Origin: Chytridium lagenaria | Taxonomy: Eukaryota; Chytridiomycota; Chytridiomycetes; Chytridiales; Chytridiaceae | Length of the DNA stretch: 64,000 nucleotides | Assembly (NCBI GenBank): GCA_025449115.1 | Contig: JAHLKC010000101.1 | Span: 62,001-126,000 of the forward strand | Direction of reading: 5' to 3' | Part shown: positions 12,007-23,514 of the stretch, piece by piece | How positions within the stretch are numbered: position 1 is the first letter of the stretch | How the letters are laid out: each line of letters starts with the position of its first letter | Made by a program: the position numbers and the translations under genes | Notes under the pieces: generated by a model | What the model was told of the DNA's origin: nothing | Seen by the model: the letters and a program-made list of their open reading frames with translations, nothing else | The model's database searches: none

Positions 12007-14174
12007 ACGCGGCCACGTCCCCCTGTTACGCTCCATCCACTTTTCTACTCTTCTTGCTCCGTCCCGCCTTTTCTCCCATAATCGCCCCTACTCTCTCAAT
12101 TTCCGATCCGTCTTTAGATTTCCCCGAAGCAAACTCCCCTCCTTCACTCTCTTCCCGTATTATTTTCCAAAGTGTCGGCACCGACACGGTGCTCTTTGCT
12201 TTTGTTTCTTTTTTTCACCTTTTCCCCTTTTTTGCCCCTCTCGCGTCCTTCTCTGGTGACGTGGTCTGGTCACCCCAAGAAATCTGCCGTGTAACACTTC
12301 CACCAACTCGGTCGGAGTTTTAATCTTAAAAGCCAATTTTGTGGATTTTTTCTTCTGATGGTGCTTCTGATGCATTCGCGTGTCTGTTGCTCCACTTATC
12401 CCCCTCACCGCCCTTCCCACCGTAACGCCACGCCCTTACATCTGCGGTTACGCTCCTGACGCTTTAAGCATAGACCATGGTGGTGTTGATCCATGCAAAC
12501 CGAATCCCTTCCGCCAAAACTCCCTCAACCTTCGCTTCCTTCCTTTTTAACGTTGCGTCGGATTTTTGTTACCCTGGCGCTTCCTGTCTGCTAGTTTTAT
12601 TTTGCCTTTGAATCCTTTTAGATTTTTGGGGACTTGAGTTGTGTTTTGTGTTTTTTATTGTTTAGGAATGCTTCCGTCACCCTTTCGCTTTTCATTATCG
12701 CAAAACAAATCGGGAAAGTGCTGGGGAAATGGCAGGATGTGTATATTCTTTTTTTTGAAACGATACCCCCCTACTCTATGCTTTTGATGAAGCCGTTGCC
12801 TTCAAATATATAGATACTTTTAATAATTTTGAAATGCTTTGTATCGATCTGATGCATCCTTGTTAATATCGATTTAGTGATCGTTAGTGAAGAGCCGTGA
12901 ATAGCTTTTAGTAAAGTCAGCACATGTGATTTTAATTATCTTGCGCCTGGCACACCGACTCTGTCACGTTTACACCATGAGTCCCTACAGTACCTGCTTT
13001 CCAAAACAAAGATCAAAAACTTTAAAGTGTTGGCCAACGGAGACAGAGATGCGTCGTGGTATAGTTTTTGGCTTCACCATCACGGTCCCGCGGAGGTTGA
13101 TGGACACTATAGAGAAGCTAAAGTGACCCTATAAAGCGTTGAAGAGACTATATGCATGATGGTATTGTAATAAGTAGTATTCCGTCAAAACTTAGTATAA
13201 ATCCAGCATGGTGCGATGTAGGAGAAAGTTATATGGGATCAGTGATTGAGAACGGTGAGTCGAGTAGACCGAAAAATGCCAGCTTGCTCGAAACTGAAGA
13301 CATTCCTAAGACTCTTTTTGTTGAAACAAAAATGCAAACGCTGACTTTCTTGTACAGCCGGCGTATTATTGAGTTTTCGTCTCGAGAAAACCCCTAAGAG
13401 CTTCCGTCGAAGGCTTTAATGGATAAGGTGTAGTAGATTGGGTTCAATAATTGCGCGAGAATCGCGAAGCTTGCAACGGGTGATGCAATTGCTCGCAGAA
13501 ATTTGGGGGGTGGCTCGATATAGAAAATCAGAATCGAGCAGAAGGACGCTTATCAATAGTGGGCGCGATTGGAGCGGGCTATCAAGTCTTTATAACGAGG
13601 ATCGATGGTTTAAAATCCAACACATGTGACTCTTCATTCCTACTCAATTTGGTAAGGTAAACTAATAACAAGAATTCGAAATATATGGAATCATTAACTG
13701 TAGAGTAGATAAAATTGAGATGGCCGTTCCGATGGCTGGCAGAGCTTCATCGCGTCTCCATAAATCCCTACATCGATATCTTCAACTTTTCTTTACTTTT
13801 AAAGTATTTCCGATTACCATTTATTTCTCGGGAGAAGTATTCTTTCAACATCCCGTTAGAATTTGTCGGAGAATATTGATAAGCAAGGAAAACCGTTTAC
13901 TACTTTATGTTACGGGAATTGTCAGTGCTATCTGCATTGATGGTTTCTCGTGTCTTTCGGGCAACCCAATTTTTTAACTTGACAACCCTAAATACAGCAG
14001 ACACAAATCTGAATCAAAGGCTCGTCAACAACCATTCCATCCACCAGCCGTTGGCCTACTGCTGGGGAAAGACGCTGGCGAGTGCGTCAGGCAAATATAA
14101 CCGTATTGTTCGGTGTGCTTTCCTGAAATACATACACGAATCGCTTACTCGTTAGAGTCTAGTCTCCACGAGCA
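12007..14174. other. Gene-poor region
   Basis: About 2.2 kb of pyrimidine-rich sequence follows the hypothetical gene, with several T runs, for example 12210-12217 and 12750-12757. Open frames at 12926-13629 are short, out of phase with one another and without motifs. I see no gene here. Confidence 0.4.
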
Positions 14175-14910
14175 ATGACCAAAGATCAGGATGAAGACTC
14201 TGCTGATGAGCGGGAAGATCTGTCTTGGAGTTTGGATCATTCAACTTACGATGATACCTCAGACGAGAGCCTTTTGTGGATTCGAAAGGTATGAGCACTC
14301 ATTACAAGACGATGATAGACCTGTTGCCGGATTAAATCTTACAATACTTTGCTACTCATAGCAACTCTGCCTCTTGCTGGAGCTTCGTGAAACGACGATA
14401 TCTTTGCAACCTGAACATCGCAACCCAATACCATCGCCATCATCATCAGAAACGCATCCGAAAAACACTATTCTCTTCCTCCAATCCTCCGTCATCTCCA
14501 CTCCCATATCCCACGTTCTACCACGATCCCCACTTCTCTATCACCAAACGCATCGGCCATCTCCACCTCTCCTTCGCAGCTGCAGCATTTCTTCATATAT
14601 CTCTATGCGGACTTCAAGTTTTCATGATCGCATTCACCCAGCAGAGACACGTGGATTGGAACGACGCGCGTTGATGGATGGGCCGGTGAATTTGTTGACT
14701 GTGTTGCAGGATTTGGCGGAGAAACAGCGGGGAACGAACGGGAGGAAGAGTGGGGATGCGGATGCATGGGGTGAAAAGAAAAAGCGGGGATTGGGTAGTA
14801 GTGGAGGGTGGGATCCAGTGATGGAGATGGGGATAATTGGAATTCGGGAAATGACGTTTGGGAAGGAAAAGAAAGCGATGGAGGCGTGGAGGTGGGGATG
14901 GGGAGGATGA
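14175..14910 (+). CDS. Low-complexity protein, N-terminal part
   Basis: This is not a family I recognise. Exon 1 (14175-14288, 38 codons) is acidic and starts MTKDQDEDSADEREDLSWSL. It ends at GTATGA, and the next exon begins after CATAG at 14362 in phase. The second exon is Ser/Pro/His-rich, then has a small ordered-looking block, DGPVNLLTVLQDLAEKQRG, and a Lys/Gly/Trp-rich end. The frame closes at 14910, but coding-like Lys/Glu-rich sequence goes on in other phases through the purine-rich tract. It may be the front of one gene that reaches 16698, broken by indels or unrecognised introns. Confidence 0.4.
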
Positions 14911-15130
14911 TAAGGGAATCGGTGCAGGAAAGGAGGGAGATGGTGATGGAGAAAAGGATGGAAAAAGGAGGGAGAAAGAAGGGAAAAAAGAAAGGAAAGA
15001 AGAAGGGAGAAGAAAGGAAAAGGAGGGAGAAAGGAAGGAGAAAAAGAGAGTGAAGGGAGGGTGAAGATAGGGAGAGGGAGAAAAGAAAGGAAGAAGAAGG
15101 GGGAAAAGAAAGGAGAAAGGACGGAGAAAA

Positions 15131-15161
<31 letters not shown>

Positions 15162-16560
15162 AAGATAAGGAGAGGGTGGAGGCGACAGTGCGAAGAAGAA
15201 AGGGTCAAGGGAAGAGGGTAAAGGAGAAGGTGGTGAAGGAAAAGGAAGTCAGGAGAGGTGGGAGGGAGGAGAGGAGCAGAGTGAAGGAAAGGGAGAAGGC
15301 GAAGGCGAACCATCACCCGAGTCTGAATTCGGAAGGATCGAGCGAGGAAAGCGGTGAGGGTGGAGGAGAAGGAGGAGGCGAACATCATCCGAGTCTGAAT
15401 CTCCTGAAGATCGAGCGAGGAAAGCGGTGGAGGGTGGAGAGAAAGACGAGTCTGCTGAAGGTCAGGAAAGCGGCGGGGGTTGACGGGAAGAAGGTGGGGA
15501 GGAGAGAAAGGAGAAGAAGCTCGGATGCCGAATCCTCGCCTGAGGGGAATCTCCGACTCTTCATCAGAAGAAGGCGGAAACTCTGATTCTGAAAACCGTC
15601 ATCCGATGGAGACGCCAAACCAACTGATCCGAGTCGGAATCTAAACCGGACGGAGATGACGGTCTGAAAAGATGAGTCGCAAGATTCCGAGAAGGATGTG
15701 AAGGGAAATGGAGAGAGCAAGGACGCTCGAAAGATACTGAACCTGATACCAAGGAGGATAAACCATCTGCTGAGGCGCCAGAGAAAAAGCCGACATTTGC
15801 CGATAGAGAGGGGGAGGATGACGGTGATGAAGAGCAAGTAGAAAGCCCGAAAGAACCTGACGCCAAAGCGGCATCAGGCGAATCATCGCCAGATTCTGAA
15901 GAGGGGAAAGATTCCAATAAGGACAGTGAATCTGGTGATGGAGAGGGAAAAGATTCCGACAAGGACGGCGAATCGGGTGATGGAGAGGGCAAAGATTCTG
16001 AATCTGAAAGTGGTGGTGTATCGTCTGACGAGGAAAAGGATCTTGATAAAGAGGTCGAAGGAATGGGCGGGGATGAAGGGAAAGCTGATGAGGATAAATC
16101 AACAAAACGGGCCGGGGAGTCAGAAGATGCTGGATTTAAAGAGCCTGAATCGAAGAATTCTGAGGGAGAGGGTGGGGAGGAGAAGTCATCTGAAGGTGGG
16201 GAGGACGAGGAGAAGTCGTCTGAGGGTGAAGAGTCATCAGAGGAGAAAGACGGGTCTGAGGATAAGGAAGGCGAAAGCTCGTCTGAGGAGACGGGTGGGT
16301 CTGAGGGCGAGGGATCGTCTGGGGAGAAAGAAGGGGATGATTCGTCCGAGGAAACTAAAGATGGTGAGGAGACCAAAGGCGCTGAAGACAAGGAAGGAGG
16401 CGAGAAAGAAGAGGAGGGAAGCACAAAGGAAGGCGACGAGTCTAAAGAATCGGATGAATCCCCCGAGTCTTCCGGAGACAAAGAAGACTCTGAAGACAAG
16501 GAATCAAAAGAAAACGAAGACAAAGAATCTGACGAGAAAAAGCCAAAAAAACCATCCAAG
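14690..16560. repeat. 1.9-kb purine-rich low-complexity tract
   Basis: The plus strand is overwhelmingly A and G, made of short GGA/GAA/GGTGAG-type units. One segment (15132-15163) is five perfect GGGTGA hexamers. The tract codes for Lys/Arg/Glu/Gly runs in every frame. That also explains the long Ser/Pro-rich antisense frames at 14603-15388 and 15564-16673. Confidence 0.8.
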
Positions 16561-16698
16561 ACAGCTATTGAAAAGGCTAAACCAACGCCAAGGGGTGGTA
16601 GGGGATGGGGTAAGGAACCGGCAGCTACGACAGTGGCGGGTAAGAGAGGGAGGAAATCTTTCCCGACGCACAATGCAAAGAGAGGGGCGTCGCCGTAG
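15676..16698 (+). CDS. Acidic Ser/Glu/Lys-rich disordered protein, C-terminal part
   Basis: The frame is open from just after a TGA at 15673 to the stop at 16698. It encodes a strongly acidic, Ser/Glu/Asp/Lys repeat region with GDGEGKDS-type motifs repeated near 15930-16000 and EEKSSEGE-type motifs near 16170-16250. It ends in a basic tail containing PTPRGGRGWGKEP and GKRGRKSFPTHNAKRG. No folded domain is visible. Such acidic tracts with a basic RGG-like tail occur in nuclear and nucleolar proteins, but the assignment here would be a guess. It probably belongs to the same gene as 14175-14910, with the join lost in the purine-rich tract. Confidence 0.5.
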   Translation, partial: VARFREGCEGKWREQGRSKDTEPDTKEDKPSAEAPEKKPTFADREGEDDGDEEQVESPKEPDAKAASGESSPDSEEGKDSNKDSESGDGEGKDSDKDGESGDGEGKDSESESGGVSSDEEKDLDKEVEGMGGDEGKADEDKSTKRAGESEDAGFKEPESKNSEGEGGEEKSSEGGEDEEKSSEGEESSEEKDGSEDKEGESSSEETGGSEGEGSSGEKEGDDSSEETKDGEETKGAEDKEGGEKEEEGSTKEGDESKESDESPESSGDKEDSEDKESKENEDKESDEKKPKKPSKTAIEKAKPTPRGGRGWGKEPAATTVAGKRGRKSFPTHNAKRGASP

Positions 16699-17137
16699 AT
16701 GCTCTCTTTTATAACTTTTGTTGGTATAAATGCGATGCGCGCAACTGTGGATACTTTTACATATAATACATCTGTTTGTTATTTTTTTTTTTTGGTTTAT
16801 TGAGTTTTTCGCAAGATGGCAGCTTTTTGACGACGTGATGATGAACGGGGACAGGCTGAGGCTGGAGCTCGTTCACGAGCAAGTCGCCGCCAACTTTTGT
16901 TCCGCGAACAGAAATTAAATTTCAGGGGGGTTTCAAAGCTTATCGTTGAGTGACGCTGAACGCTACGGGGCCTTGCTGAAACCGCAACAGCCCCCAGAAT
17001 GGAGTCAGACATTGATATTTCTCCGCACTGATGACAGGGGACAACAAACGACTTCGGATTCTATTCTACAATTTAGTTCAGTTTAGCTGCAATTGTTAGC
17101 ATCGAGGAGGTCATGGAGATCACTGCCAGGATGAGGG

Positions 17138-19431
17138 ATGCAATGCTCTCTTCTAACGTTGATGCATGCGCTGGCGTCAAGCATCGACCTTCCACTGTCG
17201 ACGGCGGACAATCTATCCTTTTGGACGACCTCCCTGGAAGTTATACGAGGAGTAGCTTCCTTCCTCACCCCTCACGACGTCCCCAAACTCAAGCACCTCT
17301 CCCACAAATCCCACCGCAACTTCTGCTTTGACGACTTTTCCTTTGCCCGCACGAACCTTATCCGCTTTTTCGGTATCGATGGTCTTCGTAATCCATTAGA
17401 ATTGGACCGTCTGGACTGGAACTTGCTCCGCATTCCTTACTGGGCTGCACTGTTTGCCGTTAATGGATTTAACTCATGACACTGCGACTGCTTTACTCGG
17501 ATTTTAGAGCGTTCTTGGAGATGCCTGTGCAGCCTTTACCCAATCTTTCACCTGTATCGGATGCGCTGCTTTTAGCTATTCGACTTTCAAAAGTGGATGT
17601 ATGCGCCGATGGATATGCGGCGCTCAGATGGACTTTTCTCGTCGATGACGTTGATACATTCTCCATCCTCTTTCACCGACCTCAGTATAGGAAATGACGA
17701 CCTTTTGGATCTATGCCTCTGCGCTTGCCGTTTCGGTGCCTCCTCGATTCTACCGCTTTTATTGGAACGCATCCATCAAACCCCAAACCTCAACTTCATT
17801 CCCACAGGCACCACCTGCCTCACCGAATCCGCCACCCGTGGCCACGCCCTCTCCGTCTCGCTCCTCATGTCCGCCTCCATCTTACCAACAAGCCATCTCC
17901 TCGTCATGGCCGCCCGTCGCGGTCACGTAGACGTTGTGGATCTACTCCTGAGTCTCGGAATGTGGATCCTAGTGCGTTTGATTCAAAGGCGTTAAGAGTT
18001 GCTGTGCCCATTGGACAGGATAGAGTTGTGAAAAGGTTGCTTGAGACGGGGAGAGTGGATCCGGGGTCGGCGGATAATGTGGCATTAAGGAGAGCGACGA
18101 GTATGGGTTTAAGGAGGTTGTGAGGATGGTGCTGGATACGGGATGGCGGATCCGGCGGCAGAGGATAATTATGCGATCGGTGGGCGGCTGTGAATGGGCA
18201 TTTGGAGGTGAGTTAAATTATTTATTCATTCTTATTCCATCATATTAGGTTGTTTTCCTTTTTTATTCATTTTATAGTGGTCTGACTTTTTAAATAATAT
18301 CTAGGTAGTTAAAATGCTAATAGCATCACCGGGAGTCAACCTGCAGCATGCGACAACCTCCCCTCATCTGTGCCGCCCAATCGGCCACCGCGCCGTCGTC
18401 AAACTCCTCATCGACACTAACCGCGTCAACCCCGCCGCCTGTCGCGGCCAAGCCTTATCCGGCCGCCAGCAACGGCCATCTCCCCGTCGTTCTCGACCTT
18501 CTCGCAACAAAAAGTTCGTCTCGGACCTGTGGCGCACGCGCTCTCATCGGTGCCGCACGGAACGGCCACCTTGATATTGTTACGTGTTGTTGGGATATGG
18601 AAGATGCGTTGATCCTGGTGCGCAGAATAATTGGCTTGAGGGAGGCGCGCATCATGGACATGTGAAAGTTGTGGAGAATTATTAGAACCAGGAGGGTCAA
18701 TCCTGCGGATGAAGATAATATGGCGATACAATGGGGCTGCGGCGATGGGCATGTGGAGACCGTTAAAGTTCTTCTTCAAGTAGAAATGAACGTCAAGAAG
18801 AAAAGGGCGCGTTGTATTGCTGCGTTTAAACCTTTACAGAATTTTTGCGGGATCATTAGACAAAACGAAAGTTCCGACCGAACCTACCATTCCTGAACCT
18901 TCGCTTTTGGATCAACCCATCCCAAATCCCTTTCCACCTCCTGCCCCTTCGAGACCCTGCATCGCGTCGTAAAATCCCCCCAAATCCCACCACCACTCTT
19001 CTTCGTCGTCTCCTCCCCTCCCCTCGCCGCATCGATCCCTCTGCCGACACCCATTTCGCCATCCGCGCCGCCTCCCTCAACGGCCATATTGACGTGGTTC
19101 GCGTCCTACTCTCAACTCCACTCGTGGATGCTGACGCTGCAGCGCAACATGCACTTGTGACGGCGTGTGCAGCGGGACAGGAAAAGGTTGTAAAGTACTA
19201 TTAGATGAATTTAAGGCTATGCCGACTGTTGCGGCGCTTTGCGGCGCGGCGGATGCTGGAGCGGTGGGGATTGTGAAGAGGGTGCTTGAGAGTGGACGGG
19301 TGGATCTAGAAGCGCTTGGCGAGGTTGTTGCGGGCAGGGGAGGTGTGGATGGAGGGATGGGAAGGGTTGGTGGTGGGGCGAGTGGTGAGGCGTGGGCGGA
19401 GGTTATAAGGGCCATGGGAGAGGCGGTTTAA
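17138..19431 (+). pseudogene. F-box-like ankyrin-repeat gene, frame broken many times
   Basis: The first part has an F-box-like segment, EVIRGVASFLTPHDVPKLKHL followed by SFARTNLIRFFGI, as in chytrid F-box/ankyrin proteins. Ankyrin-type blocks follow in changing frames: ESATRGHALSVSLL, LVMAARRGHVDVVDLLLS (about 17905), LRVAVPIGQDRVVKRLLETG (about 17990), AVVKLLIDTNRVNPA (about 18390), ALIGAARNGHLDIVT (about 18540) and AASLNGHIDVVRVLLSTP (about 19070). The reading phase changes at least five times without usable introns. It is either a decayed copy or a gene with many sequence errors. An AT-rich gap at 18210-18310 may be one true intron. Confidence 0.7.
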
Positions 19432-19911
19432 AAGTAAAAGCCTTTTTGTTTTTTCCCTGGCTGTTCGTTTTATCACTTTTGTTAAGATTTACTTTGTATG
19501 TTTATGTTTTTTTCGTACACTTGATGTACTATGTGCTTATTTAACCTCCACCTTTTCCGGGTTTTGATCGACGTTTTCGCAATTTATATTTATTATTTTT
19601 TTGCATCTCTCTGCTCTTGATGGCTTTCGTTTTTGAATTTTGCCTTATGCATTCGTTATATGAACTTGTTGTTCAGCGTCCTTTCCTTGCATAGTTTAAA
19701 ATTTTTATGTCCCTTCCTCCTCCACATTACCTCTCAATCTCACTCTAAAAAAGACTCCGCTGGCGTTCCTTTCTAATAATAAATAACGTGCCACCTCTGA
19801 CACTAACCGTCTGTACTGAGTCCAGAAATCAGCTGTTGCGCCTCGCGATTGGGAACAGCCCAAAAAAATAATTTTTGAAAGGGATAACGATTCAACCACC
19901 ATGCCGACACA
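19432..19911. other. Intergenic region
   Basis: This AT-rich stretch between the broken ankyrin gene and the next gene holds several T runs and no supported coding sequence. Confidence 0.5.
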
Positions 19912-22711
19912 ATGGTCATCGCAAGCCTGGAGATACGCCTGGAGATACGCCGAGGGAAGCCTGATGACAGCAACGGTTACTTCACGTCAGAATCCCTTGA
20001 AAACCCCTTCCCCGAGCCCACCCGTACTCCCAGAAGCACATTTTGGGCAGACCCTCGCACTGCCGACCCCAACGCATTTACCCTGTTCCCACACCTCTTC
20101 AACCCCTACCTTTCTCGAACCATCATCAAGACCACCTCAATCGCTGCTCCCTCTGCGGAGGTCGAAATCACTCCACACCATGCGTCATCACAGCGACAGA
20201 TGGATCGCTCAAGTACTTGAAACTTCTTCGCGCCTTTCGAATCGCACAGGAGAATATGGGAATGGAAGAGCGGGAATGGGAGGAGAATGATAGGGCTGTG
20301 GAATTTAGGATCAGGTTCTTTGAAACTGCGTTGAGTAATTTGGGGGTTTGTGTGGGAGGCGGGAGGGAGGTGGGAGTTTTGACGGGTGTAGAGGTAGTTG
20401 AGGAAGTGGTTGGATTGGATAGGGACGGGGCAAGGGATGGGGGAAGAGAGGGGAGGGGGAAGAGGAGGAGGGAGAAAGATGGATTGTTGCAGGCAGAATG
20501 GAATGATACAGACGTTGACGGATTTGATATTGAGAATGGTATTACTTCAGGCCGTCGGCGTGACGAAGAGCAGCCTCAACTGGATTCCGAACGTCACGAC
20601 GAAGAAGAAGTCCCGGACTCGGAAATGCAAGAACCGTATGAAGAACTCGAAGAACCAGAAAGCCAATCCCATCTCGAGGCAGAGTATCCAGTCCAACATC
20701 TTCGTCAACCCGAAGAGTTTATTGAAGTTGATGACACTGAAACTATAATGTCATCCTGCGACACAGAGTTTCCGCTTTACAACGGTACCGGTCCCCGTCT
20801 TCGCGACCGTATCTGGATTGAATTGGAGCTTAAAAAGATAGGGAACTGGGCACCTAAGAATTCAGAGTATTTGACTGAGGAAGAGGAGACTCATTACGCT
20901 GCTCTAGCCGAGGCAGAATGCAACTTAAATGCTCTGAAAGCAAACGCCGTACGTCTAAGTCCGGATAACTCAAAACAGGGTCAAGTTTCTGGGTTGGACG
21001 TGGGATTTCCTCATTACAAGGGTGGACATCCTCGGTTTCGGGATTTGAAGTGGATGCGGAGGGAGGAGGATCGTGTGATGAAATGGCAGCCTGCACTGAG
21101 GGAATATAAAAATATGAGGGGGAATGGAGCTATTCGATTGCACCACATGATAAAGCTTTTGGAGGAGGAGAAGGAAAAGGACGGGGAGTCTTATGAGATA
21201 AATGACAATGACAGGATTTTGGAATTAGAGAACCAGCAGAATACTTTGGATGATGGGAGGCAGAGGGGATGTCGAGAGCTGGATTCAAGGTTTCCGTTCT
21301 ATAACGGTCATCATCCTCGGTTCGACGATGTACATTGGATTGTGAGAGAACTTGACATGGTTCGAGAATGGGAAGTTCCTGGCGATGCTCTTGGTGATTA
21401 TGAGGCTGCGCGTTCCACGGCAGAGGCGCGGCTCATAGAATTGATGAAAACATTTTCACCGGGTGAAGGCTCCTCACTTTTGGAAAATGCATCCGCTCTC
21501 CAATTCCGTGACGACGGTCTTGACGTCGAGTTTCCGTACTACGAGAGGGACGCTCCGCGATTTAGAGACTTGGAATGGGTCTTCGCTGAATTTGAACGCG
21601 TGGAACGGTGGGAGGGTGACGCGACTGATGATGCCGAGATGGAGGCGATGAGGGAGCAGCAGAGTGTTGCTATGAGGCGGTTGAAGAGAAGAATGAAGTG
21701 GTTGGAGGATAGGAGGGATGATGAGGGTCGGAACCGGAACAAGGATGTGTATGACGTCGAGGCGGAGGATTCGGATACAGTGGAGGAAGAGGTGGGGGAA
21801 GAGGAGAATGCGAGACCATATTCACCTGATTATGTGGACTCTCGGAATGATGACGAAAACATCTTCAGAGAAGAGCATGGGACTCACCGAAATTCTCTGA
21901 AACGTCGATTTATCGAAGCCGATGAAGAAGAAGAGGAGTGTTTAACATATGAAACTCAAGATGTTGAAGAAATTCAGCGTCATCGTGAACGTGAAAAAGA
22001 TGCCAGAGAAAGGCGTCAGCGGACGATTCAGACGGAGGAGGGACCATGCAAGGTTTTGGGTTCTGAGGAGGGTTCGGAGTCGTCTAGAAGAAGGCAAAGG
22101 CGGAAGAAGGATTCTTTCTTTCATGATGATGAGATGGCAGGAAGTGAGGTTGATGTGCGTGCTGTTACCCCGGACGTGAGGGAGGCGAAGAGGCAATTGA
22201 TGGCGCAGAGGGAGCTTGAGGTGAGATTTGGCCTCACGACATTCTGTCTTCTTTTTACCGTACTTTCTTCTTTATTCTCACGCTGAAGCCACTTTAGTCA
22301 CATCCTTTTATGCAAGATATTAGCCCTTACCAAGAACACATTACTCAATTCTCCTCCCCCCATTACCAGCCCCCCACGCACCGCTCCCACCGCACATCTT
22401 ACCGTCATAACGTTATCAATCACGATGACATTGAAGACGACGAAGAAAACCTCACCGTCGGTCCCTCCCCAGGTCCCGCTGGACAATCTACGTCATACCC
22501 CTTATGCCATGGTACCGTTTCTACGCGTTCGACCCCAAAGAAGCCACAAAAACTTGTCCGGGTCGAGTATGAGGATGAGATGAGGATGATTTGGATGCTG
22601 AGGATGAGGGAGAGGTTAGGAGAAAGAGTTCGAGAAGCGGATCGGATTCAACAAAGATGGAGTATGTTGGGATTTGGGTTCGAAGTTTGCCGCCTACTTC
22701 ACAGTTTTTGA
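19912..22711 (+). CDS. Protein with four tandem ~75-residue FPxYxGxxPRFxD..W repeats and a zinc-knuckle-like motif
   Basis: I cannot place this in a known family. A CX2CX4HX3C motif (CSLCGGRNHSTPC, about 20132-20170) resembles a zinc knuckle. Four diverged repeats follow, each beginning near the hydrophobic block FPLYNGTGPRLRD (about 20768), FPHYKGGHPRFRD (about 21004), FPFYNGHHPRFDD (about 21293) and FPYYERDAPRFRD (about 21530). Each continues with a W..xE..xVxxWE helix and an acidic spacer. The rest is highly charged, coiled-coil-like Glu/Arg-rich sequence. An intron from 22220 to about 22291 (GTGAGA..TTTAG) joins in phase to a last exon ending at 22711. The 5' part (19912 to about 20120) is in a different frame from the knuckle, so one indel or a missed intron lies near 20120. 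Confidence 0.6.
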
Positions 22712-22929
22712 CCCTGTAACTGCAATGTCGTCTTTTGCGCATGTTTTTTTTTCTTTAGTCTTGCGCTTCAAACAGCTTTTTTTTGTATATTGCAAACCTT
22801 TTTGTTTTATGATGTTTGGTCCATATTCCATCGCAATATATAGTCCGTTCCCGCTTTTCTCCGACCGTATAACCATGAGGATATTAAAACGACAGCAGAA
22901 CCGTGACCATAAAAGAGCGAGCTTGAACC

Positions 22930-22955
22930 AAAAAAAAAAAAAAAAAAAAAAAAAA
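22930..22955. repeat. 26-base poly(A) run at the edge of the GC-rich element
   Basis: An uninterrupted A run separates host-like AT-rich sequence on the left from the GC-rich retroelement on the right. The element reads on the minus strand, so an own 3' tail would appear here as T, not A. The run is therefore not simply its poly(A) tail. Confidence 0.85.
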
Positions 22956-23099
22956 CCAACAGTTCCCCAACCAACGCGTCCTATAAATGACGCGAGAAAA
23001 ACCATGTAGGCAAAGAAACGCGAGAGGCTGATCCCAGAGCCCCGCAGCGCAAACCGCGGCACGCGCCTCCCCTACCCGCACCCGCGTTGCGCCTACCCA

Positions 23100-23290
23100 C
23101 CCCAACGCGGATGCGAACGCGCCGCACGACACCGCGCCTGACCTCCGACACCCCGGCGCGCATGCAAGCCTGCAGTGCGGCAAAAACATCGGGCGCAAGC
23201 ATGCGACGCGGCACCCGGCCAACACGCAAGCATGCGGTGCGGCAAAAACGCGCACAAGCATGCGACGCGACAACCCGGCCCTGCACCTCC
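23100..23290. repeat. GC-rich short repeats containing GCATGCGacGCG
   Basis: The motif AGCATGCG(A/G)(C/T)GCG occurs three times, near 23197, 23228 and 23256, each time followed or preceded by GCGGCAAAAAC or an ACCCGGCC block. It lies at the 3' end of the retroelement, read on its own strand. It may be a remnant of element terminal repeats. Confidence 0.55.
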
Positions 23291-23299
23291 TGTGGGCCC

Positions 23300-23514
23300 C
23301 CGCCCAGACCCGCCAGCGTTCCGGCGGTACAGTGACATAGTAAACTCAGGGCGGGTGCGGAGGTACCGGTAGAAAGCCTCCGAAGTCCAGCTGCCCCAAA
23401 TCATCAAGTCATTCAACCCCCACCCCTCGTACAGGTAATGCGTCTGAAACCTAGACTCCCCCGCCACGAATCGCAACCGGCGCTGCAATTGCGCCTTAGC
23501 CCACTGTGAGATTA
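23300..23514 (-). pseudogene. Tyrosine recombinase C-terminal box of the YR element
   Basis: Read on the minus strand from 23514, the frame gives WAKAQLQRRLRFVAGESRFQ, then YLYEGWGLNDLMIWGSW and TSEAFYRYLR. This is the conserved C-terminal box of tyrosine recombinases: a basic residue, Gly-Trp, a WG.W.S motif, and the nucleophilic Tyr in the AFYRYLR segment. It is separated from the rest of the recombinase (24357-25082) by about 0.85 kb of AT-rich sequence. Low-complexity Arg/Cys/Ala sequence follows in the same frame. Confidence 0.75.

Noticed and set aside
15132..15163. Five GGGTGA hexamers resembling a telomeric repeat
   Set aside because: They lie inside a 1.9-kb purine-rich coding-like tract and grade into related units. 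The motif is not a known fungal telomere repeat.
14603..15388. 261-codon minus-strand Leu/Ser/Pro-rich frame
   Set aside because: Pure low-complexity shadow of the purine-rich tract, with no domain or splice signals.
15564..16673. 369-codon minus-strand Ser/Pro/Asp-rich frame
   Set aside because: It is the antisense of the acidic Ser/Glu/Lys-rich coding sequence. Purine-rich coding sequence automatically gives open Ser/Pro-rich frames on the other strand.
22694..23286. Overlapping Cys/Arg/Ala-rich frames next to the poly(A) run
   Set aside because: They arise from the GC-rich short repeats and from translation of the A/T run; no domain and no start context.
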